DNA of 64,000 nucleotides, taken from contig CP099420.1 in the NCBI GenBank assembly GCA_024114885.1, positions 682,001 through 746,000 on the forward strand. Direction: 5' to 3'. Position 1 is the stretch's first letter. Every line of letters begins with the position of its first letter. The stretch is from Septoria linicola. Its lineage: Eukaryota; Ascomycota; Dothideomycetes; Mycosphaerellales; Mycosphaerellaceae. Of this stretch, positions 48,403 through 59,213 are shown piece by piece. Under the pieces are notes generated by a model. It was not told where the DNA came from. It worked only from the letters and a program-made list of their open reading frames with translations, and made no database searches. Made by a program: the position numbers and the translations under genes.

Positions 48403-49434
48403 ATGGATAATCAACCCACTACGCCTCACGCGCTTGCGGCCCTCCGCGAGAAAAGTTTAGCTTGCCGAAAGAGGAGAAAGCGGAGGGAAGCAAAGAGAGC
48501 AGACAGAGCATATGACGAGACAGACGACGAGATCGAACCCGAGCTACGATTTAGTCCGCTGGAAGAGCGACTCAAGGAGCTGGAACAAGCAGCTGACGCG
48601 ACAGAGCTCATCTCACTCTCTCTTTCAGAGCGGCCGGCGAAGGTGGATAGAGCGGACTTGAGGAGTCTTCAACGTGAGGAGGAAGAAAGGGGCGCGAAGG
48701 CTGGCGCGGATGTGGTTGATGTTGTGCAGCCTCAACCTCAGCGCCATGCGACCTGGCAGTTACGTGAGGAGTGCATTGGTGTTCATCCTCATCGGCGTGG
48801 TATCTCGAGAGTGGGGGTTGAGGAGTGCTTGGCAGCTCTACCGGGAGAATTGGTTGATCAGATTGCATGATATGTGGTCAAGGATTTCTTTGTGCCGATT
48901 GGGACGGAGGCGACGACACCTGGGGTTGATGAGAGGCGCTGGAATGATGGCGTGCAGACCTTGAAGCAATTTGGTCCGGATTTCGATTTACGAAGCTTTT
49001 ACTATCGCAATAATTGGTTCGTGCTGGATTATCGCGGAGTCAAAACGCACGAGGCGGCGATTTGGCCTCAGAGGGCTGACACCCCAGTGAAGGATGATCG
49101 CGTGGCGCGAGCTTGGGCAGATTGGTTGCATGTCGTTCAGCAGGAAGGGCATGTGGGTTGTCTGAGGCGATTGAGGTTCGTTTTTCAGGAAGGCAGGGTT
49201 CTGGTGCATGTCTGGCCAGCGGAGATGTCTGGTCATGTGAGAGTGACTGCAGAAGTCAAGGCCAGCCGGAGGGTCAGGGTTGAGGTTGATGACGCAGAGG
49301 AACCGCTGCGAGATGGACTGGTAGCACTGGCTGAAGGGAAGAGTGAGCTGAAGATGGGCGACCTGAACCATCTGCAGGAATTGGTCGCCGGACTGTTTTT
49401 GGAGCCGCTCCGCAGGACCCGCGATAATTATTGA
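48403..49434 (+). pseudogene. Hypothetical protein gene with one in-frame TGA
   Basis: Two open stretches, 48403-48867 and 48871-49434, lie in the same frame and are separated only by TGA 48868-48870; together they make 344 codons. The N-terminal part is highly charged (KRRKRREAKRADRAYDETDD). The segment LAALPGELVDQIA just before the stop and YVVKDFFVPI just after it read as one continuous F-box-like helix pair, so Arg (CGA to TGA) is a likely original residue. The C-terminal part has a plausible folded domain (FYYRNNWFVLDYRG, RLRFVFQEGRVLVHVWPAEM). No family was recognised. An intron covering the stop is not supported by splice sites. Confidence 0.65.
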
Positions 49435-49609
49435 TGAACCGGAAGGGCATTCTTGTTGGTGTGCGAGACCGATGCTACCTCGAGGTCCTTTCATCGTAAG
49501 TATTCAGGAAAGCCGCCAGCGCACACTCGTTTTGGCGTTGCAAAGCACATATTCGCGCCAGGTCGCCCTGAAGGATGGACAAGCACCCTGTGCCAGCTTG
49601 GCTCTGAGC

Positions 49610-50751
49610 TCAGTCCTTGATTGTAGCCCTGGAGAGCTTAGTATGTTTTTTGCTCATCTCACGGTCGAAGTGTTCCTGGAGCAATCCGTTGCGCTTCCAC
49701 CTCGCGTAGGCGAGCCGCACTGAGTCGCCATCACGGTTATTTGGTAGGCACCGTGCGATATGCGCCCACCTCTTTCCTTCATTCCGCATCTGCGACACTA
49801 GCTCAAAATCAGACACCGAGTAGGAGACGACACTCTTGCGGGCGAGACGCTGTCGTAGAATTTGGCCCCTTCTTCAGCTCGTCGCACTGCATGCTGAATA
49901 CTCGAAAAAGATCTCTGTAGCCTCTGCGCTATCTCTTTGAGCGGTGAGCCAGCATTGTACATTTCGGTAAGGGAGCTTATGTCCTCACGAGTCCACTTCC
50001 TCGCTGGGCCGGGCGCAGTGAGCTTTGTGTGCTCATCAGGCACGTTGGCGTAGCGAGTCACGACAGCAAGCTTCAGTCCTGTCTGTGCTCCAATCTGGGC
50101 TATGCTTTTGCCTTGATCGCGCAACTCACATACAACACGTCTGTTCTCGAATGATGTCGAGAGCGTCGCTTGTCGAGTGTGCCATGTCAGACGTGTGCGC
50201 GCTTTGCTGGGGATAGTGCGGAGGACCTCTGCTATTTCGACGTATGATTTGCCCTGAGACTTGAGATCTAGTGCATGTTGGATATCAGCAGTAGACCAGA
50301 CATCAGCAGGAACCTCTGTCGAACTCTTTAGCCTTGTCGAGATGGTTCGAGGGTGTCTTTGCATTATCTTCGCAATAGCGCCGATCTCATACCCCTTCTG
50401 CGCCAATGCAAACATGTGCGATACTTCTGATTGAGTCATCCGTAGACCAGCATTACGACCGACGTTGGCCCTGATTCCAGTCCGTGGTTGGAGGCGATTC
50501 CTATAGTGAGCTCGAACGCTATCTGTTGTTCTGCCAAGCTCTCTGGCCATGTGCGACCAGTCTCGCCTTCCGCTTTCAACGAAATCGCTCAATTTATTCT
50601 CTTCGAGCTGTGACCAGCCGAGCTTCTTGGGGACGAGCGATGGCGTGCTCGTGGCAAGAGTGCTCTGCCATCGATGCTGAGCACAGCGAGCACGTTTGTA
50701 TGAGATTCTTGCCACAGGTAGCCATTGTGCCCGATCGAACGTCAAGCGCAT
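49610..50751 (-). pseudogene. Multi-repeat Myb-like (helix-turn-helix) protein, frameshifted
   Basis: From ATG 50751 the first 40 residues are Arg-rich with almost no acidic residues (RLTFDRAQWLPVARISYKRA, then QHRWQST), resembling a mitochondrial presequence. Five helix-turn-helix repeats of about 40-45 residues follow, near residues 45-86, 103-142, 151-188, 197-235 and 252-292, with Myb/SANT features such as GWSQLEENKLSDFV, KSYVEIAEVL and RKWTREDISSLTEM. A sixth repeat (DFELVSQMRNEGKRWAHIA) continues in another frame down to 49610. The shift falls near the G4 run at 49864-49869 and equals one missing base; adding it gives 381 codons. A 44-nt intron could be drawn instead (donor GTGTCG), but it would cut off the first helix of repeat six. 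It is divergent from a related gene at 51131. Confidence 0.65.
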
Positions 50752-51130
50752 GATCAATTGCTACTGCACTGGGTCAGTATTCTACGCCGCAGCGCTTTCA
50801 TAACAGCGTGGAGATGACAATGTGTGCTTGTTTGCCGTTGACTTCGAGGACTCTTCACGGAAAGAAGTCAGGTCTCGTTGATGCACAGACCACAACACGC
50901 GACAGTTTCGCGTTCGCCGAACATCAGCCTAAGCAGCACTACAGAGAAGGGCAGAATTGTGCACACTCGCGAGTGTGCCATGAGACTACCTGCTCAAGTC
51001 AGCCCTTCTTGTCAAGTATCGTCCGTTTACTCGAGAAGAATAGGCCGGTGCAGCCTATTGGCAAGATCGATCGCCAATACCTAGTATAGTCCACACGCGA
51101 TCACACAAGACTTCGCAACATGTTCCAAGG
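50752..51130. promoter_or_regulatory. Divergent region between two multi-Myb genes
   Basis: 379 bp between related genes transcribed away from each other. The arrangement suggests an inverted duplication with a shared promoter region. No site was assigned. Confidence 0.5.
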
Positions 51131-51920
51131 ATGTGGCGATCAAGATTAAGCATACGCACAACGGCATTTCGGAGGCTTCCACAGTTCAAGCATCTGGATC
51201 AAGCCGTTGGATCAGGCACTTCTGGAGCTCATCTTCGAGATCAAAAGCGTCTCCCCACAGCAGTCATCAGCCATGGTCGCAAGAGGAAGACCGTAAGTTG
51301 GTACAATTACGTGCTACAGGCGTACTTTTGAAAGATGCAGTGGCCGTTCTCGAGGGACGCAGTCGAAACGCCATCGCACAGCGTTGTCAGACTCTCCGAA
51401 GCTTGCCTGGCCGCCCTCGTGTGGAAAAGAATCCATCGATACCCTTCTCAAAAGCTGAAAACGAAACTATCACGCGCCTCAGAGCCGAGGGCTGGAGTTG
51501 GAAAGATGTCTTCGCGGCGCTCCCTGGATGGAAAATATTGGAGAGCGTGGCTAGCCGTGGACGAGCGCTGGCACGAAGGTCGGGTAACCAGCGGGAAAGA
51601 ACAATTGCCCACTCATGGATCCCTGAAGAGAAGCGTCTGCTGAACAGCTTCGTGAGAAGGAAGATCTGTCTTGGCCCAAGATTGCGGAAATTCTCCCGAT
51701 AGCCTCGACGCCAGAATTGCGGCTAGCACATCCATGAATCAGGGTTGAGCAAGGAACTTACACGCCACGAGAGCCCCGTCAGTGGACGGCAGAAGAAGAT
51801 GAAATTGTGGTGCGTGCTCGGAAAGAAGCCATGACACTTTCTACGATCAGCAGCAGACTTCTGCCACATAGGACGGCAAATGCTATTAAGCACAGGTGGG
51901 CGAGGAAATTGAGTCACTAA
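51131..51920 (+). pseudogene. Second multi-repeat Myb-like gene, degenerate
   Basis: Four Myb-like repeats can be read: QPWSQEEDRKLVQLRATGV, IPFSKAENETITRLRAEGWS, SWIPEEKRLL plus EQLREKEDLSWPKIAEILP, and RQWTAEEDEIVVRARKEA. A one-base deletion near 51642 breaks the third repeat; restoring the frame gives a clean helix. TGA 51735-51737 then interrupts the same frame before the fourth repeat, which ends at TAA 51918-51920. The start is unclear: ATG 51131 opens an Arg-rich, presequence-like frame (MWRSRLSIRTTAFRRLPQF), but the repeats are in the neighbouring frame open from 51133, so another small lesion or an unrecognised intron lies near 51140-51260. The repeats resemble those of the divergent gene on the left. 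Confidence 0.6.
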
Positions 51921-52110
51921 GCACGATGAGAAACCGCGATAATGGAAGTACTCCTTCTGATACCATATCGCGATTGCTACATCGTACCACCCTCTCAGGC
52001 GGCCAAATTACTGCTTACGAGCAGTCTGAATTCCCAGCATCGATACCCAGTCCGGCGACTCCCTGTGCAAAGTTCAGCGAGGACCTCTTATTGGACCATT
52101 GAAGAAAGAC

Positions 52111-53293
52111 CTACTGTACAGCAGCAACCTCGGTCGGCTGTGCGACAGCATCTGGAAGCGTAACAGTGCTTGTGGGAAGATTACACAAAGTGGTAGTGCT
52201 GGTGCGGCGGATAGTCGAAGTCCGTGTAGTACTGCAGATCTATTAGCATGCGAAGGCATGTATCGAAGGAATTAGAGACTCACGTCAAAGTCGGGCTGGC
52301 GGTTGGTGAAGCACTCTCCACGGTGTAGGTGACATAGCTTGTTGGAGCAGTAATGATACTGCTTGCGCTCATCCTCTCGGTAGTGATGACCTCTGTGGCG
52401 TATTCCCACTCCATAGCAGTCGACATGGAAATGCTGGTCACTTGTTCCGTGATATTTCCAACCCACGTTCCGATAATGACTTGACTGAGGCCGTGCAGGG
52501 TTGTGGAGATATTGACGAGCGAGGTTGTGGTAGCAGATTGTGTTACAAGGGAGGTACGCCAGACTTCGTATTGGTGGATGCACTCTTCAGTTCCGTTGGC
52601 ATATAGAGCGCAGACCTTGATGTCGACATCCGACGGAGCCTGTCCAGCTGTAACCGCCTGCCATGGCGCAAGGTAGTAGCTTGTCAGGCGCTGCACAGTA
52701 GGTCGAGGAGTGATGACAGCGTCAGACGTCGCGAGGGCACTGACATTGGCCTCAGCAGTGGGAGATGCAAGTACGAAGCCATATTCAGTCGAGAAGGTGA
52801 TGTTCTGATCACACCTGCTGACCGTGTATTGAGTGACAAGGCCGGTCAATGTCGTGGCGCAGACCATGGTTTGTGTAGGGCTGTAGATGGTCGTGCAAGT
52901 GCCACTGCCCTCTGGAATGGATATCGAGTAATTGCGCCATGGAGATGACATCGTGGTGAGTGTCGGTAGTGGTGTCACTGGATAAACTGCCTGGGGAGGA
53001 AGCACGCATCGTGTGAGCTGCGGCACATACGAAGTCTCGAGCTGACTCTGTTCTGTGATCGCGATCGGAGACGCGCCTGGGGATGGCGTGAGGTAGGTCA
53101 AAATCGGTGGCTCGGTAGTAGTAGACAATATCTGGACTGTCGAAGTGATCGTTGGCGCTGCTTCGAGAGGTGGACCGACTTGTCGACGCTGAATGTTCAC
53201 GGCCTCATGCTTGAATGGATGAATGTGGCGAGCTTTGGCCTGGAAAGCAAGTGCAGAGATAAGAATTGCGACCAACGAGCGGGAAGAAGCCAT
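52111..53293 (-). CDS. Secreted Thr/Ser-rich protein, unknown
   Basis: Exons 53293-52284 and 52231-52111 join in phase to 376 aa. A signal peptide (SSRSLVAILISALAFQAKA) is followed by a dibasic site (NIQRRQ) that a Kex2-type protease could cut. The rest is rich in Thr, Ser, Val and Pro with scattered Cys and N-glycosylation sequons, and alternates strands (VTQYTVSRCDQNITFSTEYG). No GPI signal or transmembrane segment is seen, so it is probably a secreted or wall-associated glycoprotein. Composition resembles the stalk of the adhesin at 6.3-9.2 kb, but no repeat is shared. Confidence 0.78.
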
Positions 53294-53657
53294 TATGATG
53301 AAGGAAGGACTGTCAATGTCGAAATGGATGTGTTAGTGTTGCAAAGTGATCGGCCGTATCCTCAAGACTGTCGACCGTAGGTGGCACCCAGTGCTGGACC
53401 TGTGTTGTTGCGAGAGCTGCGAGCGAGCTTCGCTGAAGAGAAGTGTATCTGGCATTCCTAGGTTGAAACGCAAAACAAATTACGTGGTCGATGAGGTCGC
53501 AAGGCTGGTCGTGGAATGCATGGCTCGCTCGTGCTGCTGGGAGACACTCCTTGCATGAATGAGATGCCAAGAGCTGTATGTTCGATTCATCCCTTTCCTG
53601 CACTGTGATGCGACTGTGATATGTAGCACATGTTCGATCACTTCCTCGAAATGCGCT
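53294..53657. other. Intergenic, nothing recognised
   Basis: Promoter of the Thr-rich protein gene and 3' flank of IPI3. Confidence 0.5.
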
Positions 53658-55205
53658 TCAGTCACTATCGTCGCTGACAGCACCATTGCTGGTCTTTGCG
53701 CCTTTGGCGACAAGTCTCTTCTGCTCACGGATTGAGAGCGATCGATTTGCCTCACTAAGCTTGCCTAGCTTCTCGAAGCTCTTCTTCTGCAATCTGCGCA
53801 TGGCTTCGAGTTGCGTTTTCAAGCTCGTATTCTCTTCTTGCAACGACTGTTCGGCGTTGCCATCTGCACTTTCGGCGAAAGACATAAAGTCGTCACCATC
53901 TGCATCCGCATTGGTGAGGGCTTGCTTGGGTTGCTTCCCCCAATTTGACAGTTCCTCGAGACCTTGGTCCAGAAGTGCAGTGGGAATTGTTGTCGCGTTC
54001 AAGGCGCTCTGGAACTCCGATGTGCTTCGTCCGATATCTGTTGTGAATTGTACACTGGCTGCATACCCACCAGGTACAGATCCTGTTTCAGACGCGTCAA
54101 AAGCCCCAAATTTTGGCTTCACGACCTCTTTGACGCTGATATTCGGCCTGCTTGACTTGTCGTCTTGGTGTCCGCTGACAGGCAAGAACACCACATTGTT
54201 GGCAGGTCCAGGCAGAGGCAGAGGAGTGAGATTTGCCGTGAAGCTGCCGCGAGCCACATCCCAGCTGAGCACGGCACCAGAAGCATGCCCAGAGACTACC
54301 ATACTACCATCGTACGCGACATCGATACTCATAGCTGCGCCATGTATCGCCTCGGGCAATCTCCATCGCGAGGCGGCAGATGGCTGCATTGGTTCGACGG
54401 CATTTTCACCATTTTGCACCGCATCGATTGTGCCTGTTGGCGAAGCATACAGGTTCAATTGTTGGAGATTGCCGTCATCATAGCCAAGGTATACCGCACG
54501 ATCGGCCGGGTCGAGTGCAGCGCATAGCGGAACACCAGGCAGTAGATATGTCCGCAATACGTTGCCAGACCTGTAGTCCCAGATGAGGCATGTTCTGTCC
54601 TTTGATACCGAGACTGCAAAGTTGAGATGGAAGGCGCCATGGCCTAGCACTAGACCAGTAATCTCCGAATGGTGAGACGAGAATGTCCTCAGAGGCGTCG
54701 TGCCGCCGGTGTTGGCGAATGAAAGCAGCTGCGGTATCGACCAGACATGTACCGTAGCATCCTTTGAAGCTGAAAGAAGGAAGGTTGAGGTCGCATCTAC
54801 AGCAAGTGCTGTCACAGCTTGGAGATGAGCCTGAGATGTCGTTACTTGCCTACCAGTGCAAGTCTCCCATAAGAAGACTCTACCGTCAACAGTACCAAGG
54901 ATAAGCACGGCATCATCGCAGGCCAGGACGATGGAAGAGATCTTCTCGGTGAAGGGCACTGCGGCTTCTTGATTGCCCTTTTCTCGGTTGTAGACATGAA
55001 CAACACCTTTGTCGGCTTGTGCAGCAAAGATATGGCTTCGACTTATGGCCAAGCAATTTGGAGCTGTTGCGGATTTTTTAAAGACAGCTCGTTGCTGCGA
55101 AAGTGGCTGGAATTCGTGAAGGAAAATGCCAGCATCTTTGGCAACATTTGTACCCGGCGCTTTTGTGGGCGCGCCAATAGACGCTACAAAGTGCTCCGAG
55201 AGCAT
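53658..55205 (-). CDS. IPI3: Pre-rRNA processing protein Ipi3 (WDR18 homologue)
   Basis: Ipi3 forms the Rix1-Ipi1-Ipi3 complex, needed for ITS2 processing and pre-60S maturation, and also has a role in replication licensing in yeast. A single 515-aa exon from ATG 55205, the first in frame (upstream in-frame codons are not Met). WD40 repeats are visible: GVVHVYNREKGN, TVDGRVFLWETCTG, SASKDATVHVWSIPQL, SVSKDRTCLIWDYRSG. A C-terminal coiled coil (LQEENTSLKTQLEAMRRLQK) is typical of the family. The start MLSEHFVASIGAP also fits the family. Confidence 0.92.
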   Translation of the reverse strand: MLSEHFVASIGAPTKAPGTNVAKDAGIFLHEFQPLSQQRAVFKKSATAPNCLAISRSHIFAAQADKGVVHVYNREKGNQEAAVPFTEKISSIVLACDDAVLILGTVDGRVFLWETCTGRQVTTSQAHLQAVTALAVDATSTFLLSASKDATVHVWSIPQLLSFANTGGTTPLRTFSSHHSEITGLVLGHGAFHLNFAVSVSKDRTCLIWDYRSGNVLRTYLLPGVPLCAALDPADRAVYLGYDDGNLQQLNLYASPTGTIDAVQNGENAVEPMQPSAASRWRLPEAIHGAAMSIDVAYDGSMVVSGHASGAVLSWDVARGSFTANLTPLPLPGPANNVVFLPVSGHQDDKSSRPNISVKEVVKPKFGAFDASETGSVPGGYAASVQFTTDIGRSTSEFQSALNATTIPTALLDQGLEELSNWGKQPKQALTNADADGDDFMSFAESADGNAEQSLQEENTSLKTQLEAMRRLQKKSFEKLGKLSEANRSLSIREQKRLVAKGAKTSNGAVSDDSD

Positions 55206-55648
55206 CTTCGCGATCACCTGCTTTCTTCTTGTGATTGTAATCTGGTTGAAATGGCGAAGAGAAAAGCTGACTTTGCAGGCTGAGCCAAAGATTTCAGCCG
55301 AGCTTCGGCCGGGGACCTACTCTCGATCAAAGTCCAACCTCTTCAAGAAGGACTGCACAACCAACATGGCCTTGATCACCTCGCTACTGGCATAGATGCG
55401 TCGATGTAGAGACGGTGACGCGTCATCCAAGAACGCTCGATGATGACGCTGCTAGCAAGAGCAGAAACTCATACAATAGCCACAGCATTTAGCCGACAAG
55501 CACTTTGGCCTCCCCTCACGTCTTGTAGACAACGAGATCTACAATTAGGCGCCGCAAATGTATGACCACGCTCAAACTATATAGACTCGAGCAGTCGTGA
55601 AGCAATGCTGAGCAAGAGGTGCGCGAGTAGACGCAAGGTAAAGCAAGC
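55206..55648. promoter_or_regulatory. Divergent region, IPI3 / SGNH esterase gene
   Basis: 443 bp with the promoters of two unrelated genes. No specific site assigned. Confidence 0.5.
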
Positions 55649-57013
55649 ATGGTTTATCTCAAACATTTCCATTTCTTCCTAGCAGTAGCAGGTCTTACCC
55701 ATGCCCTCACCATATCAAATCCCAAACAACACTCTTCGCCGAACCCGAAAGATGGACATTGGGTTGATACATGGGTGTCGATGCCGCAGCTGACTGAGCC
55801 CGCGAATCTGCCACCAACGCCCTTCAATGGTACCAGCTCTGTATTCTCAGGTACCACGATCAGGCAAACCATCAAGACGACTATCGGTGCAGCTAGCCAT
55901 GTTCGCCTTCGAATCTCAAATGCCTTTGGCCTGACCGAACTTCCCATCATGACCGCAAGCATTGCCATTCCTGTTGCCTCTGCCAGCCAAAATAAGACAG
56001 GATCAAGTGCGATCGATGTATCAACCTCAAAGCAGATCACATTCAGCGGCAATAGCAGTATCACTGTTCCTCCTGGGAGTCTCGCAGTGTCCGATCCGAT
56101 TGCACTGCCTGTGTCAACGAACCAGATCCTGAGTATCAGCCTCCACCTCGCCTCCGGACAGCAAGGCTTCGCCATAACCTCCCACCCTGGCTCAAGAACA
56201 ACGAGCTGGCTATCGTTCGGCGACCAAACTTCATCTCCAAACTTCACAGACCCAAGCACCCAAAGTACAGCCCACTGGTACTTAATCTCCGCCCTCGAAG
56301 CCTGGACACCCCGAGAAGCAAAGTCTCTCGTCATAGTCGGCGACAGCCTCACAGACGGTCGTGGCTCCACTACCAACGGCAACGATCGCTGGCCTGACCA
56401 ACTCTTCTCCCGCCTGCAATCACCAGCCCTCAACAAGAAGAACACCAAGCACATCTCCATCTCCGACCAAGCCGCAGGCGGAAACCGCATCCTCGCCGAC
56501 GGTCTCGGCCCCTCCGCTCTCTCCCGCATCGAGCGCGACGTCCTCTCGCATCCCAACGTCGGCTACGCCATGATCTTCGAAGGCGTCAACGACATCGGCA
56601 CAGCTGCATCTACCACTTCTGCTCAAAACACCGTCTACACACAATTAATCCAAGCCTATCAGCAAATCATCTCTCGCGTCCACACAGACGGCCTACCCAT
56701 CTTCGGCGCGACCATCACGCCATTTGGTTGTGCAAATCAGACGTTGCAAGCTTATAGTACGCCGGAGAGGGAAGTGACGAGGCAGAGGGTGAATGAGTGG
56801 ATCAGGCAGTCTGTGGGGAAGAAAGGTGGTTTCGATGCGCTTGTGGATTTTGATGCGGTGGTAAGGGACGGGCAGAATCAGACCAGGTTGAGGAGTGAGT
56901 TTGATAGTGGGGATTGCTTGCATTTGAATCCGAAGGGGTATGGGGCTTTGGCGGAGGGGTTTCCCGTGGGGGTGCTTGAGGATTGGAGGGAGGAGGTGAC
57001 TGGGTTTGTATGA
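55649..57013 (+). CDS. Secreted SGNH/GDSL-type esterase
   Basis: Intronless, 454 aa. A signal peptide (FHFFLAVAGLTHA) precedes a beta-rich N-terminal domain of about 200 residues and a C-terminal SGNH hydrolase domain. All four blocks are present: IVGDSLTDGRG (Ser nucleophile), AAGGNR (Gly), FEGVNDIG (Asn), and DSGDCLHLNPKGY (catalytic Asp and His). Enzymes of this architecture are carbohydrate esterases or lipases acting outside the cell; the substrate cannot be fixed. The last third shows a clear change in codon choice (more G-ending codons), which does not affect the frame. Confidence 0.93.
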   Translation: MVYLKHFHFFLAVAGLTHALTISNPKQHSSPNPKDGHWVDTWVSMPQLTEPANLPPTPFNGTSSVFSGTTIRQTIKTTIGAASHVRLRISNAFGLTELPIMTASIAIPVASASQNKTGSSAIDVSTSKQITFSGNSSITVPPGSLAVSDPIALPVSTNQILSISLHLASGQQGFAITSHPGSRTTSWLSFGDQTSSPNFTDPSTQSTAHWYLISALEAWTPREAKSLVIVGDSLTDGRGSTTNGNDRWPDQLFSRLQSPALNKKNTKHISISDQAAGGNRILADGLGPSALSRIERDVLSHPNVGYAMIFEGVNDIGTAASTTSAQNTVYTQLIQAYQQIISRVHTDGLPIFGATITPFGCANQTLQAYSTPEREVTRQRVNEWIRQSVGKKGGFDALVDFDAVVRDGQNQTRLRSEFDSGDCLHLNPKGYGALAEGFPVGVLEDWREEVTGFV

Positions 57014-57692
57014 GGCATCAGCAGATACAACTGCATTTCGTGCATTCTACGCATCTCATGTCAAAGCGGTCTGACATTATGGTGCCTGAGGTGTGATTCG
57101 TCACTGGCATGAAGTGCCGCGTGCTCTCGTCGTTTCAGTGGAGCGAATCAAATGCTTTGAATTTGATTCTTTTCGCTCGCTGAGTGCGGTCCTGCAGCCC
57201 GACCACTCGAGAGGCCGCCCACGTCGGTAGTTGTTATCGAATATGCACGCTCGTGTGCCTCGGGTGTATTTCCAGAATTGATCGTGATCGAGGAGGTAGT
57301 GCAGCATTCCGCGCAGATGATCGGTGTGCGGCGCTGTGAATCAATGTCTGCAGTATTAGCTTCAGTACCGGCACAGTCAGCCCTCGCATCATTCCTCGTG
57401 AGAACACAGTGGAAATAAACGTCTCCGCGCAATGCTGGGTGCAAAGAGGTCATGTTCGCTCAATTCAGCCATTTCGCCTACTCCTAGACTACTGTGGCAC
57501 ACATCTCTCGCAGAGGCTGCAGGCGCTTGTTCTCATTCGCGCCTTCCCTCATTGTCCATGGTGTTGTATCATGTCCACCTGAGCTGCAGTCCGTCCTCTT
57601 TTGAGCAAGAAAGTCCGATCCGCCAGAACTCCTAGCAACCCAGCTTCATGCCTGTGCTCCTATCATCTACCATGCATCTTTGGTCGTGTCGT
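57014..57692. other. Intergenic between convergent genes
   Basis: 3' flanks of the esterase gene and RPL37. A 101-codon minus-strand frame (57148-57453) is not supported. Confidence 0.5.
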
Positions 57693-58267
57693 CTATGAGG
57701 AGGTGGCAGTTGGGCCGCGGGCACCCTTTGGTGCACCAGACTGGAAGCCGTTCTTGAACTTGCGTGGCACAAGCTTGAGCGAGCGCGTGCGTCCAGAGCC
57801 GGTGGTCTTTCTTCGCTTGGCCTTCTCACCCCAGTTGTCTGTGGATCAGATATATTAGTATTGATTCGTTCGAGATGGGTATTTTGTGTCGATGTCGATA
57901 TCGGTATCGTCCTGGATCGCATGGGGGATCACGTACACTTTCTAACGCTGGCGCTTGGGTATCCGCAGTTGGCACAGGTGTGCTTCTGGACGTGCATGGA
58001 ACGGCGGCCTGTGAAATCCCCAAACGCATCAGTACTGCCATTCTCTGACCATTCCTCGCAACCATTCTTTGCCAAACAATCTCCTCCCTCTTTCCAAATG
58101 TTGCATCCCTCTCTACTCGTGCCAATCGTGGAGTGTCGACTTACCGCAACGTCTGCACAGAACGTGCGACTTGTTGTGGCGCCTGGCAATCCGTCAGCAC
58201 ATTTCTCCAATGCTATTGACGGTGCATTTCCAACTCACTTTCCGAAGGAGCTGGTACCCTTGGTCAT
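57693..58267 (-). CDS. RPL37: 60S ribosomal protein L37 (eL37)
   Basis: A small zinc-ribbon protein of the large ribosomal subunit, 94 aa. Four short exons: 58267-58239, 58182-58145, 58008-57937 and 57838-57693, all in phase. The start MTKGTSSFGKRHNKSHVLCR, the zinc ligands (CRRCG, then HTCANCGYPSA), and the end NWGEKAKRRKTTGSGR with FKNGFQSGAPKGARGP are family hallmarks. Introns are 56, 136 and 98 nt. Confidence 0.97.
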
Positions 58268-59213
58268 GGTTGCGGTATTTGTCCTTGTCGCTGGGTGATG
58301 TGGATTGTCGCCGTGCGCAAAACCCTCGATCAAGTTCAATTCTGGACGCCGAAGTGCGGGAAGGTGCGATCTTGGCAACATGCCTCAGGCAATAATGCAA
58401 TCGCACCCTCCCTTTGTCCCGCAGCGAAGTTCAGATGGACAACATACATCCACAATTCCTATTTAATTGAAGACCAAGAATAATGTTGAACGTGTATGAC
58501 GATGGAGCTGAGCATGCGTACAGATGAGATATTTTCAGGCCCAGTCCTTCGATGCGCATGCATGTGGCGAATTGGCCAGGGCTGCAAGCGTGATAGGCAA
58601 GTCCGCAGTCGTAGTGACTTCCATGATGTTGGTACAGTGGCATTGCCATGTATCATGTCTCGAGAGACAATGCATGATGATATATGTGCGTATTTGGCGG
58701 ACATTAACACTCATACCGCTATGTTGACCGCAAGATACGGCACGGTATGTGCTTCAAGTGTCCTACGAGCCATCGAGAGTTCGACAGGCTTCGCCTGGTT
58801 GGTATCGAAGCGACCACAGATAACTCGTGACAGAACGCACAGCGACTTGATGAAAGAGGCTCGTATCAAGCTCTCTAGTTTGCCGGTCCAGACAGTCAGC
58901 AACTTCACCACACTCCAGGACGCTGAGCTATCAATTCAGCGCTTGAAGGCAAGCACTCTGTCCTGCTAGAGCTGACTCGCCCAACGAACGAATCCGGTGC
59001 ATTGCGGATTCGCGCTTTGATCAGCCAGATCAGTGACTTTCTTCTCGAAAGAGTTGCTGGGGCGACATCTTCGCGAGATGAATTCACTTGCGAGCACGGG
59101 GCTAGCATCCTCGAGCGACACACTACACTACTCAGCTTCTTTAGCACGCTCGGAACAACTCGACTCATCACCCTCTTGCGATACATACAAGTCACTTGCT
59201 TGACGTCCCAATT
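58268..59213. other. Intergenic, only unsupported frames
   Basis: A 157-codon plus-strand frame (58496-58969) and overlapping minus-strand frames lack motifs. An upstream exon of the zinc-finger gene on the right cannot be excluded. Confidence 0.4.

Noticed and set aside
53686..54483. 265-codon plus-strand open frame
   Set aside because: Antisense to IPI3.
55654..56556. 300-codon minus-strand open frame
   Set aside because: Antisense to the SGNH esterase with all catalytic blocks on the plus strand.
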